Shown one piece after another: positions 9,377 to 17,761 of a stretch of DNA of 25,427 nucleotides. The notes under the pieces were generated by a model that saw only the letters and a list, made by a program, of their open reading frames with translations, had not been told where the DNA came from and did no database searches. Both the position numbers and the translations under genes were made by a program. The stretch's first letter is position 1. Every line of letters starts with the position of its first letter. Origin of the DNA: Tritrichomonas musculus (lineage: Eukaryota; Parabasalia; Tritrichomonadida; Tritrichomonadidae); assembly GCA_039105265.1 (NCBI GenBank), contig JAPFFF010000345.1, positions 1 to 25,427 of the forward strand. The letters are read 5' to 3'.

Positions 9377-10683
9377 GAAAATAAAAAAAATAAGATATTT
9401 CATAACAAAATTGATATTTATACTAATTATATTTAATAATTATTAATTAAAATCTCAAATATAAAATCCGTCTATAGGAACCTATAATTTTGATGAATGA
9501 TAAAATTCAATAGTGCCCTATTCAATTAATATGAAATAATGCTATTCATTTTTTTCCATTGTAAACCAAATAAAAATTCCAAATTATGATCAAATTAATA
9601 TTTTAGATAAAAGAATGATATAATTCTAGAAAATATTTTCTAAATATTAAAGTTTTTTGGAAAATTTGCATTATTTGATTAATATATAAATAATTAAAGA
9701 TTTATTAATATATAATGAATTTTCATTACATTTAATTTTTAAATATTTTTTTATTTTATTTCAAGAGCACTTTTTCTTCAAGATATTTCCAGAGATTTTG
9801 AAAAATTATAAATTCATTAATGAAGTGATTTTGAATTCTTGACTTCATTAATAAATTATAAATTCATTAATGAAGATGTGTAGGCTTTCTACAAGTTTTT
9901 TATTTTTTTGGTACATTTAAATAAAGCATATATAATTAAGTAATAATTGATAGGAAATATTTTTCAAATATAAAAGATAAAGTTTAAAATCGACTTTTTT
10001 AATTTGAAAAAAATTGAATGGTATTTTTATTTATTTTTATAATTTCAATAGGAATTGAATGAAAAATCAATGAATTTTCATTCTTTTGATTTAATAATTT
10101 TTAATCAATTATCTATGATATATTTATAGTTTAAATATATAATTTTTATTAGCAAATTTTACACTTGACCGTTTATTATTTCATTTCGCGTCATAGGAAA
10201 TTGAATCATTCCGTTTATTAATTCAACTTTTTCAATATAAATTCTCAACTAAACTTTATCTTTAGAGTTAGAAATAAACAAATGATATCAAATTGTAGCT
10301 TGGACGATGGAGAATATAATATATCAAAAATATATCTCTAGGTCTATTGTAAGTTGTGATAAATCAATTTTAATATTTGTTTCAACTTTTTTGGAAGAAA
10401 TCCTTTTCGGAAGCATATTTTAATTTAAATATTATTATACATATCTATATATCAATCTAAAAATTATTCCAAACCACAATTACATAAACTTGATTTTGTG
10501 ATATTTGAAATAATGATGCTGAAAAAAAGTTCGTGAATAATAGATATTATGTGTTCTAATTAAGATAAAATAAATATGTATTGTGTATACAATTTCATAT
10601 TTTAAATTTATTGAATATTTCTAAAAATTAATCGAAAAAAATGCACTTTTTAATTTCAAAAAAATGAGTAGCCTACATATTAA
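9377..10683. other. Gene-free interior of the mariner-like element (left part)
   Basis: 1.3 kb of A+T-rich DNA with no open frame of note. A 23-base direct repeat starting AAATTATAAATTCATTAATG occurs at about 9806 and 9852, and the 25-bp sequence used as MULE target occurs intact at 9816-9840. Confidence 0.5.
9816..9840 (+). repeat. Uninterrupted copy of the MULE target repeat
   Basis: This 25-bp sequence (ATTAATGAAGTGAT followed by TTTGAATTCTT) equals the left MULE flank 10679-10692 joined to the right flank 17228-17238. It serves as an empty site, showing that the duplicated 9 bases are TGAAGTGAT. Confidence 0.8.
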
Positions 10684-10692
10684 TGAAGTGAT
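10684..10692 (+). repeat. Left target-site duplication of the MULE
   Basis: TGAAGTGAT, identical to 17219-17227. Nine bases is the typical duplication of Mutator-like elements. Confidence 0.9.
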
Positions 10693-10886
10693 GGCGGAAT
10701 GACAAACTATAGAAAAAGTTACACCATTTTTTTCTGAGGAAAATTCGTTATTCTGACTTTTTGAGTTAATTGAGAAGGCATACAAAAAGTTCTAAAATTT
10801 TCTTGTAAAGTTTTGAAAAAGTTCACTAAGATAAAACCATGAAAAAGCGCCATTTTTATAGAACTAAACCAATCAAAGAAACCGAG

Positions 10887-11508
10887 ATGACGACATTGCC
10901 GCCCATAGCATGATCACGATCAGTAATGCTTAGCAGCTAGCTGGTTGTAACTGCGGCGAGTCGTCATCCGGACAAAGATATCACGATTTCATCCGGAAGA
11001 TCTGGAATGACGACATTGCCGCCCATAGCAAGACCACGATCAGCAATGCTTAGCAGCTAGCTGGTTGTAACTGCGGCGAGTCGTCATCCGGACAAAGATA
11101 TCGCGATTTCATCCGGAAGATCTGGAATGACGACATTGCCGCCCATAGCAAGACCACGATCAGCAATGCTTAGCAGCTAGCTGGTTGTAACTGCGGCGAG
11201 TCGTCATCCGGACAAAGATATCGCGATTTCATCCGGAAGATCTGGAATGACGACATTGCCGCCCATAGCAAGACCACGATCAGCAATGCTTAGCAGCTAG
11301 CTGGTTGTAACTGCGGCGAGTCGTCATCCGGACAAAGATATCACGATTTCATCCGGAAGATCTGGAATGACGACATTGCCGCCCATAGCAAGACCACGAT
11401 CAGCAATGCTTAGCAGCTGGCTGGTTGTAACTGCGGCGAGTCGTCATCCGGACAAAGATATCGCGATTTCATCCGGAAGATCTGGAATGACGACATTGCC
11501 GCCCATAG
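10887..11508 (+). repeat. 120-bp satellite array L1 (5 full copies + partial)
   Basis: Exact 120-base period from ATGACGACATTGCCGCCC. Copies differ mainly at GATATCGCGAT/GATATCACGAT and at one GCTAGCTGG/GCTGGCTGG site. The first copy carries the variant GCATGATCACGATCAGTAAT. Each copy contains the palindrome CAGCTAGCTG and inverted ATGACGAC/GTCGTCAT. Roughly half G+C. Confidence 0.95.
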
Positions 11509-11630
11509 GACGACCACGGTGGCAATAAAAAGATGAAAATAAAACAAACAAAAAACAAACAAAATTGATTATTTAATATTATTATTACGATTTTTTAATT
11601 TTTTTATTTTGATAAAGCTTATTTAAAATA

Positions 11631-11648
11631 TTCTGAGTCTTCTCAGAA
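11631..11648 (+). promoter_or_regulatory. Palindrome TTCTGAG-N4-CTCAGAA (left arm copy)
   Basis: Perfect 7-bp inverted arms around TCTT, present in all five macro-units at the same distance upstream of the transposase ATG position. It is a candidate binding site (inference). Confidence 0.4.
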
Positions 11649-11715
11649 ATTTGTTAAATTTTTTTTTTTATAAATATATATAACTTTTTGAAAGAATTAT
11701 GGTCTTTTTATATTT

Positions 11716-11847
11716 ATGGAAGAAGACCAAAATCTTTATTATTCAGCGAAATATCTATCTCATACGCAAAGACCTAATTCTTTAAAAGATAAAGTTCTAA
11801 AATTTTCTTGTAAAGTTTTGAAAAAGTTCACTAAGATAAAACCATGA
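11716..11847 (+). pseudogene. 43-codon chimeric mini-ORF 1 (transposase N-terminus)
   Basis: The ATG and first 26 codons equal those of the transposase (MEEDQNLYYSAKYLSHTQRP and on to SLKDK). They then run into the next macro-unit's start, adding 17 new codons (VLKFSCKVLKKFTKIKP) before TGA. The complete leader upstream is also copied, so it could be transcribed. Whether the peptide is made or does anything is unknown; it may simply be a by-product of arm growth. Confidence 0.6.
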
Positions 11848-11891
11848 AAAAGCGCCATTTTTATAGAACTAAACCAATCAAAGAAACCGAG

Positions 11892-12153
11892 ATGACGACA
11901 TTGCCGCCCATAGCAAGACCACGATCAGCAATGCTTAGCAGCTAGCTGGTTGTAACTGCGGCGAGTCGTCATCCGGACAAAGATATCGCGATTTCATCCG
12001 GAAGATCTGGAATGACGACATTGCCGCCCATAGCAAGACCACGATCAGCAATGCTTAGCAGCTAGCTGGTTGTAACTGCGGCGAGTCGTCATCCGGACAA
12101 AGATATCACGATTTCATCCGGAAGATCTGGAATGACGACATTGCCGCCCATAG
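11892..12153 (+). repeat. 120-bp satellite array L2 (2 full copies + partial)
   Basis: Same 120-base monomer as array L1, with the AAGACCACGATCAGCAATGC variant in the first copy instead of GCATGATCACG. Confidence 0.95.
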
Positions 12154-12360
12154 GACGACCACGGTGGCAATAAAAAGATGAAAATAAAACAAACAAAAAA
12201 CAAACAAAATTGATTATTTAATATTATTATTACGATTTTTTAATTTTTTTATTTTGATAAAGCTTATTTAAAATATTCTGAGTCTTCTCAGAAATTTGTT
12301 AAATTTTTTTTTTTATAAATATATATAACTTTTTGAAAGAATTATGGTCTTTTTATATTT

Positions 12361-12492
12361 ATGGAAGAAGACCAAAATCTTTATTATTCAGCGAAATATC
12401 TATCTCATACGCAAAGACCTAATTCTTTAAAAGATAAAGTTCTAAAATTTTCTTGTAAAGTTTTGAAAAAGTTCACTAAGATAAAACCATGA
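12361..12492 (+). pseudogene. 43-codon chimeric mini-ORF 2 (transposase N-terminus)
   Basis: Second copy of the same transposase start/arm fusion, again 43 codons and the same C-terminal VLKFSCKVLKKFTKIKP. It lies at the junction of macro-units 2 and 3 of the left arm, and the identical junction means it was copied as a unit. Confidence 0.6.
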
Positions 12493-12536
12493 AAAAGCGC
12501 CATTTTTATAGAACTAAACCAATCAAAGAAACCGAG

Positions 12537-12919
12537 ATGACGACATTGCCGCCCATAGCATGATCACGATCAGTAATGCTTAGCAGCTAGCTGGTTGTAA
12601 CTGCGGCGAGTCGTCATCCGGACAAAGATATCGCGATTTCATCCGGAAGATCTGGAATGACGACATTGCCGCCCATAGCAAGACCACGATCAGCAATGCT
12701 TAGCAGCTAGCTGGTTGTAACTGCGGCGAGTCGTCATCCGGACAAAGATATCGCGATTTCATCCGGAAGATCTGGAATGACGACATTGCCGCCCATAGCA
12801 AGACCACGATCAGCAATGCTTAGCAGCTAGCTGGTTGTAACTGCGGCGAGTCGTCATCCGGACAAAGATATCACGATTTCATCCGGAAGATCTGGAATTG
12901 ACGACATTGCCGCCCATAG
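12537..12919 (+). repeat. 120-bp satellite array L3 (3 full copies + partial)
   Basis: Same monomer. Its first copy carries the GCATGATCACG variant, as in L1 and R1. The terminal partial copy has one extra T (GGAATTGACG). The spacer after it (about 12994-13045) has an expanded run of TTTTTATTTTT blocks not seen in the other units. Confidence 0.95.
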
Positions 12920-12997
12920 GACGACCACGGTGGCAATAAAAAGATGAAAATAAAACAAACAAAAAACAAACAAAATTGATTATTTAATATTATTGTG

Positions 12998-13030
<33 letters not shown>

Positions 13031-13087
13031 ATTTTTTTTTTTTTGATAAAGCTTATTTAAAATATTCTGAGTCTTCTCAGAAATTTG

Positions 13088-15430
13088 TTAAGAGAAAAAT
13101 CTGTTACCACCTACAGCTAAATCTGCATTTTTCCAACTTGCTATTTTGAATTTAGATAAAAAATATATGACACCTGAATTATCGCATCTAGTTTCAAAAA
13201 CATAGCGGACAAAATTAGAAAAACATATTTTTTCGATATCATGATATGATAATTGAGGATACATTCCTTTAATTTCAGCCTTCGTTTCATAGTATTTTTT
13301 CTTAATTAATTCGATGTCAGCATTACAGTCTTTTATCATTGAATCAAAATTGTCATCTTCGTCGTATAAATTTTCAAGTTTTAATTTTTCTTTCTTTTGA
13401 CTTGTGTTACTTTCTTCTTTCTTTTTTCTGAAAACCAATTTTTCATCAAGTGCTCGAAAATCAAAATGATTTCCAGAATATTTGGCATCATTTGGATTAA
13501 TATTTGGGAATTTTGGTAAAACATATGTAAAACAATTAAGAAACTCATTAATAAAAGAGCCTAATATATTCAATGATTCCTTATCAAACTTTCTATTCTT
13601 TTCAACTTCGTATATTGATATTATTCTATCTATATTTTTTCTATTTGATTTAAAAAGATTTTTTTCAAATTTATAATTGGGGAACTTTTTGAGAGATTGA
13701 ACAAATAAATATTGAATATCAATTTCATTGCTATTTTTAACAATATTAAATATTTCTGATTTGCAAAAATTATTTAATATTGTATGTATGCAAGGAAGTT
13801 TCACTCCATAAATTGATTCAACAAAATCATCTTCACCACAATCACAATTTTCTTTTGAACATTTTAAATAATTATCTGGTCTCTTGCTAAGAATTTGTAT
13901 AACTTTTTGAATCATTTTTTGATGTTTATTTTGAAAAGAATTTCCACAAATATCTGAGTAATTATTTATATAATTTAATAAATAATTTACAATTGTTGTG
14001 AAACCAGTTTTAAATGAATGAGTTCCGGAATCTGGCAATTTTTGATTGATATTTCCGTGGAAACCTTCCGAATGATTTGAACAACGAGCTACATGGTGGT
14101 CAGAACGAATCCATATTGCCCAATTAGCAATATAATAATCACTTTTTTTAATTTCTTCTTTATTTGGCATTCTTTCCACTTCATCTATATCTTTTAACAT
14201 AATTTCAAAATCTTTTAATTTTTGTTTTTTTTCATTATCTTGATCGGTATCGTCAAATAAAGGTGAATTTGGATCTTTTTTATATTCGTCCATTTCAACT
14301 AAAATAAATTCTTTTTCTTGTTTATATATTAAATATGTTTTGCATCTCAATAACCTTGCAACCCATATGCCTAATGATGATTTAGGTCCAAATATTTGTA
14401 TAATATGACGATGACAAAAATATTGAATATTTGAATGTAATTTACAGAACTTTTTGATAGGAGAACCTAAATCTGATAAAACAACTTTATTTTCAAAAAC
14501 ATTTTTATTTAAACAAAACTTATTTAATCCATCAAATAATAAATTATATAAAAAACGGTTCTCTTTAGGGCCAATTGATAATGCGAAAGGAAAACTTGAA
14601 TTGAAATAAATTGAATGGTATATACAAAATTTGTAAGGCTTAAGCGCATAAAAAGAAGCATCAATTTGCAAATAATGCATATAATTTATAACTTCTAAAG
14701 CCCAAGGCATAATCCATATTATATTTTTAATAAAAGCAAAATCATTATTAAATTTAAATGCAAATCCATCGTCCTGAACTTTTTGAGTACTTATCTCAAT
14801 ATAAACAAAACCAGGTAAATGCAATAAAATTTTATAAAAATCATCATAACCTTGAAAACTAACGGCTCTTCTACGCAAGGTTCTTTTATCTAAAAAGTTT
14901 TGAAAAGCAAATTTTATAAATATTGGAAAATTAGAATTTTTTCGAGCTACGTAATTACAAAAAGTATAAAGCATTGAATTTTTATGTTTACATTGTTTAT
15001 TCCAAAAATCTTGAGTCAAAAAAGGACACTCTTTATTTTTCAAAGTATATGGCGACGTCATGATACATTCTTCAAAATCAATAGTAACAACTTTCATAGT
15101 TTGGTTTTCAAGGAGTTGATCTCTAGCGAGAACTTTAATGGTTTCCAAATCGTTTTTGACAGTTATGCTAAATATTTGAATTTCAGTATTTATCTTTGAT
15201 TTATTACAGCAACTAAACGAAAAAATGTCATTATAAACTCTTTTGTTGTTGCATATAAATTCTTTGGTTAAGCTATCGAGGAAAAGGATTAGCGAAATGA
15301 TATTGAAATTCTGAGAATGCAAAGGAACAATTTCAATGAATGTTCTTAATCCTTTATCTTTTAAAGAATTAGGTCTTTGCGTATGAGATAGATATTTCGC
15401 TGAATAATAAAGATTTTGGTCTTCTTCCAT
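13088..15430 (-). CDS. MULE transposase (DDE + SWIM zinc motif)
   Basis: 780 residues, uninterrupted. The catalytic core carries D257 in LQIDASF, D320 in VVLSDLGS, a C-x2-H at C339/H342 (YFCHRH) and E455 in NHSEGFHGN. These are the D, D, CxxH and E blocks of Mutator-type transposases, with the usual long helical insert between the second D and E (about 345-450). A SWIM-like zinc motif follows: C529-x-C531-x15-C547-x-H549 (CDCGEDDF to LPCIHT). The tail is Lys-rich (about 669-690), then a ~90-residue C-terminal region. The protein cuts and joins the element ends in the nucleus. The promoter and first 26 codons belong to the sequence also copied in the arms. The stop codon lies at the inner edge of the left arm. 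No canonical TCA initiator is seen near the ATG; TCTTTTTATA is the closest match. Confidence 0.92.
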   Translation of the reverse strand: MEEDQNLYYSAKYLSHTQRPNSLKDKGLRTFIEIVPLHSQNFNIISLILFLDSLTKEFICNNKRVYNDIFSFSCCNKSKINTEIQIFSITVKNDLETIKVLARDQLLENQTMKVVTIDFEECIMTSPYTLKNKECPFLTQDFWNKQCKHKNSMLYTFCNYVARKNSNFPIFIKFAFQNFLDKRTLRRRAVSFQGYDDFYKILLHLPGFVYIEISTQKVQDDGFAFKFNNDFAFIKNIIWIMPWALEVINYMHYLQIDASFYALKPYKFCIYHSIYFNSSFPFALSIGPKENRFLYNLLFDGLNKFCLNKNVFENKVVLSDLGSPIKKFCKLHSNIQYFCHRHIIQIFGPKSSLGIWVARLLRCKTYLIYKQEKEFILVEMDEYKKDPNSPLFDDTDQDNEKKQKLKDFEIMLKDIDEVERMPNKEEIKKSDYYIANWAIWIRSDHHVARCSNHSEGFHGNINQKLPDSGTHSFKTGFTTIVNYLLNYINNYSDICGNSFQNKHQKMIQKVIQILSKRPDNYLKCSKENCDCGEDDFVESIYGVKLPCIHTILNNFCKSEIFNIVKNSNEIDIQYLFVQSLKKFPNYKFEKNLFKSNRKNIDRIISIYEVEKNRKFDKESLNILGSFINEFLNCFTYVLPKFPNINPNDAKYSGNHFDFRALDEKLVFRKKKEESNTSQKKEKLKLENLYDEDDNFDSMIKDCNADIELIKKKYYETKAEIKGMYPQLSYHDIEKICFSNFVRYVFETRCDNSGVIYFLSKFKIASWKNADLAVGGNRFFS

Positions 15431-15497
15431 AAATATAAAAAGACCATAATTCTTTCAAAAAGTTATATATATTTATAAAAAAAAAAATTTAACAAAT

Positions 15498-15515
15498 TTC
15501 TGAGAAGACTCAGAA
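15498..15515 (-). promoter_or_regulatory. Palindrome upstream of the real transposase start
   Basis: TTCTGAG-N4-CTCAGAA, 68 bases upstream of the transposase ATG. Conserved in each macro-unit. Could be a site for the transposase or a host factor, or a short hairpin; inference only. Confidence 0.4.
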
Positions 15516-15637
15516 TATTTTAAATAAGCTTTATCAAAATAAAAAAATTAAAAAATCGTAATAATAATATTAAATAATCAATTTTGTTTGTTTTTTGTTT
15601 GTTTTATTTTCATCTTTTTATTGCCACCGTGGTCGTC

Positions 15638-16139
15638 CTATGGGCGGCAATGTCGTCATTCCAGATCTTCCGGATGAAATCGTGATATCTTTGTCCGGAT
15701 GACGACTCGCCGCAGTTACAACCAGCTAGCTGCTAAGCATTGCTGATCGTGGTCTTGCTATGGGCGGCAATGTCGTCATTCCAGATCTTCCGGATGAAAT
15801 CGCGATATCTTTGTCCGGATGACGACTCGCCGCAGTTACAACCAGCTAGCTGCTAAGCATTGCTGATCGTGGTCTTGCTATGGGCGGCAATGTCGTCATT
15901 CCAGATCTTCCGGATGAAATCGTGATATCTTTGTCCGGATGACGACTCGCCGCAGTTACAACCAGCTAGCTGCTAAGCATTGCTGATCGTGGTCTTGCTA
16001 TGGGCGGCAATGTCGTCATTCCAGATCTTCCGGATGAAATCGTGATATCTTTGTCCGGATGACGACTCGCCGCAGTTACAACCAGCTAGCTGCTAAGCAT
16101 TACTGATCGTGATCATGCTATGGGCGGCAATGTCGTCAT
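15638..16139 (-). repeat. 120-bp satellite array R1 (4 full copies + partial)
   Basis: Reverse complement of the left-arm monomer. The copy at the far end (about 16090-16120) has the GCATGATCACG variant shared with L1 and L3. Confidence 0.95.
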
Positions 16140-16183
16140 CTCGGTTTCTTTGATTGGTTTAGTTCTATAAAAATGGCGCTTTT

Positions 16184-16315
16184 TCATGGTTTTATCTTAG
16201 TGAACTTTTTCAAAACTTTACAAGAAAATTTTAGAACTTTATCTTTTAAAGAATTAGGTCTTTGCGTATGAGATAGATATTTCGCTGAATAATAAAGATT
16301 TTGGTCTTCTTCCAT
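16184..16315 (-). pseudogene. 43-codon chimeric mini-ORF 3 (transposase N-terminus)
   Basis: Third copy of the transposase start fused to the arm start, at the junction of the two right-arm macro-units, with the same 43-codon frame and TGA stop. Confidence 0.6.
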
Positions 16316-16521
16316 AAATATAAAAAGACCATAATTCTTTCAAAAAGTTATATATATTTATAAAAAAAAAAATTTAACAAATTTCTGAGAAGACTCAGAA
16401 TATTTTAAATAAGCTTTATCAAAATAAAAAAATTAAAAAATCGTAATAATAATATTAAATAATCAATTTTGTTTGTTTTTTGTTTGTTTTATTTTCATCT
16501 TTTTATTGCCACCGTGGTCGT

Positions 16522-17023
16522 CCTATGGGCGGCAATGTCGTCATTCCAGATCTTCCGGATGAAATCGCGATATCTTTGTCCGGATGACGACTCGCCGCAG
16601 TTACAACCAGCCAGCTGCTAAGCATTGCTGATCGTGGTCTTGCTATGGGCGGCAATGTCGTCATTCCAGATCTTCCGGATGAAATCGTGATATCTTTGTC
16701 CGGATGACGACTCGCCGCAGTTACAACCAGCTAGCTGCTAAGCATTGCTGATCGTGGTCTTGCTATGGGCGGCAATGTCGTCATTCCAGATCTTCCGGAT
16801 GAAATCGCGATATCTTTGTCCGGATGACGACTCGCCGCAGTTACAACCAGCTAGCTGCTAAGCATTGCTGATCGTGGTCTTGCTATGGGCGGCAATGTCG
16901 TCATTCCAGATCTTCCGGATGAAATCGCGATATCTTTGTCCGGATGACGACTCGCCGCAGTTACAACCAGCTAGCTGCTAAGCATTGCTGATCGTGGTCT
17001 TGCTATGGGCGGCAATGTCGTCA
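16522..17023 (-). repeat. 120-bp satellite array R2 (4 full copies + partial)
   Basis: Outer right array. It carries the AAGACCACGATC variant at its outermost copy, as in L2, and one CAGCCAGCTG change that matches the GCTGGCTGG variant of array L1. Confidence 0.95.
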
Positions 17024-17218
17024 TCTCGGTTTCTTTGATTGGTTTAGTTCTATAAAAATGGCGCTTTTTCATGGTTTTATCTTAGTGAACTTTTTCAAAA
17101 CTTTACAAGAAAATTTTAGAACTTTTTGTATGCCTTCTCAATTAACTCAAAAAGTCAGAATAACGAATTTTCCTCAGAAAAAAATGGTGTAACTTTTTCT
17201 ATAGTTTGTCACTTCGCC

Positions 17219-17227
17219 TGAAGTGAT
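17219..17227 (+). repeat. Right target-site duplication of the MULE
   Basis: TGAAGTGAT, identical to 10684-10692. Confidence 0.9.
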
Positions 17228-17541
17228 TTTGAATTCTTTATTTCATTTACTTTTATTATTATGGTTCATTTTCTATTTTGCTCTTCCAATTAGTATTTTA
17301 ATATTATATTTTAAAAAATATAAATGAAATAGGCTATATTTTGGTAGAAATTTTGATAACTAAATCTTATTTTAACTTTTGAAAAAGTTTTTATCTCTCA
17401 GAAAAATAAAAAATGAATTTTTTAATGTTAGTATATATATTTTTTAATACTTATAGTATTTATATAAATAAATATTAATATAGTATAATAATATATTATT
17501 TATTTAATAAAATCTGTCTTTTTTAATCTTAATGAAAATTT
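17228..17541. other. Right part of the mariner-like element interior
   Basis: A+T-rich, no reading frame. It continues the target repeat (TTTGAATTCTT at 17228-17238) interrupted by the MULE. Confidence 0.5.
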
Positions 17542-17542
17542 T

Positions 17543-17569
17543 TGACACTTTACGAACGGTTAAACCCCC
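17543..17569 (-). repeat. Right terminal inverted repeat of the mariner-like element
   Basis: Reverse complement of 9350-9376 with one mismatch, followed by TA (17570-17571). Confidence 0.75.
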
Positions 17570-17761
17570 TATCTTTCAAACCCCATCTTATTGTTTATTT
17601 TCTTTATCTTACTCGGCATATTCAAAGCATTATTTGAATCCAATTAAATTCCAAATATTTATTATTGCGAATGATAGCAAAAAATTTAAAAAAAACACGA
17701 AAAAAAATTATATCGTCATTAATCTTTTTTACTTGCTTCATTTATTTGCTAATAAGATTTT

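Larger units (their letters stand above)
10693..13091 (+). repeat. Left terminal inverted arm of the MULE (three macro-units)
   Basis: A 93-base outer end is followed by three macro-units: 10786-11790 (1005 bases), 11791-12435 (645 bases) and 12436-13091. Each unit has a ~100-base unique start (AAAGTTCTAAAATTTTC...), a 120-bp satellite array with 5, 2 or 3 full copies, a spacer with ATAAAAAGATGAAAATAAAA, and in the first two units the transposase leader, ATG and first 26 codons. The size difference of units 1 and 2 is exactly three 120-bp copies. The third unit ends at TTTGTTAA, where the transposase begins on the other strand, so the inner arm boundary includes its stop codon. Confidence 0.9.
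10693..17218 (-). mobile_element. Complete Mutator-like element (MULE) with satellite arms
   Basis: 6526 bases flanked by TGAAGTGAT duplications. Ends read GGCGGAATGACAAACTATAG (left) and GGCGAAGTGACAAACTATAG (right, reverse complement). They differ at two of the first seven positions, and I saw no further difference in the outermost ~100 bases. The element consists of a 2399-base left arm, an open 780-codon transposase on the minus strand and a 1730-base right arm. The arms appear nearly identical apart from repeat copy number and a T-rich spacer change in the innermost left unit, so the element is young and may still be active (inference). It sits inside the older mariner-like element. Its half-G+C satellites contrast sharply with the A+T-rich host. 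Confidence 0.92.
15489..17218 (-). repeat. Right terminal inverted arm of the MULE (two macro-units)
   Basis: Read on the minus strand, the outer end 17218-17126 is followed by macro-units 17125-16241 (885 bases) and 16240 inward to the inner arm edge at 15489. The second unit continues into the real transposase leader and start. Each has four full 120-bp copies. The 885-base unit equals the 645-base left unit plus two monomers. Confidence 0.9.
9350..17569. mobile_element. Mariner-like element without transposase, split by a MULE
   Basis: GGGGGTTTAACCGTTCGTAA at 9350 is matched in reverse complement at 17550-17569. The ends agree at 26 of 27 positions through TGTCA. Both ends abut TA (9348-9349 and 17570-17571), the target of the Tc1/mariner superfamily. 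Removing the nested MULE and one 9-bp duplication leaves about 1.7 kb, a fitting length for a mariner. However, no transposase frame survives in 9380-10683 or 17228-17540, so it is dead or non-autonomous. The internal DNA has hairpin-forming direct and inverted copies near 9806-9875. Superfamily is inferred from TIR length and TA target only. Confidence 0.65.

Noticed and set aside
10887-17023. CRISPR-like regular repeats
   Set aside because: The 120-bp units are contiguous with no spacers; it is a satellite in transposon arms of a eukaryote.
9350-17569. A Polinton/Maverick-type large element
   Set aside because: No polymerase, integrase, ATPase or capsid-like frames; TA target, short ends and a nested MULE explain the size.
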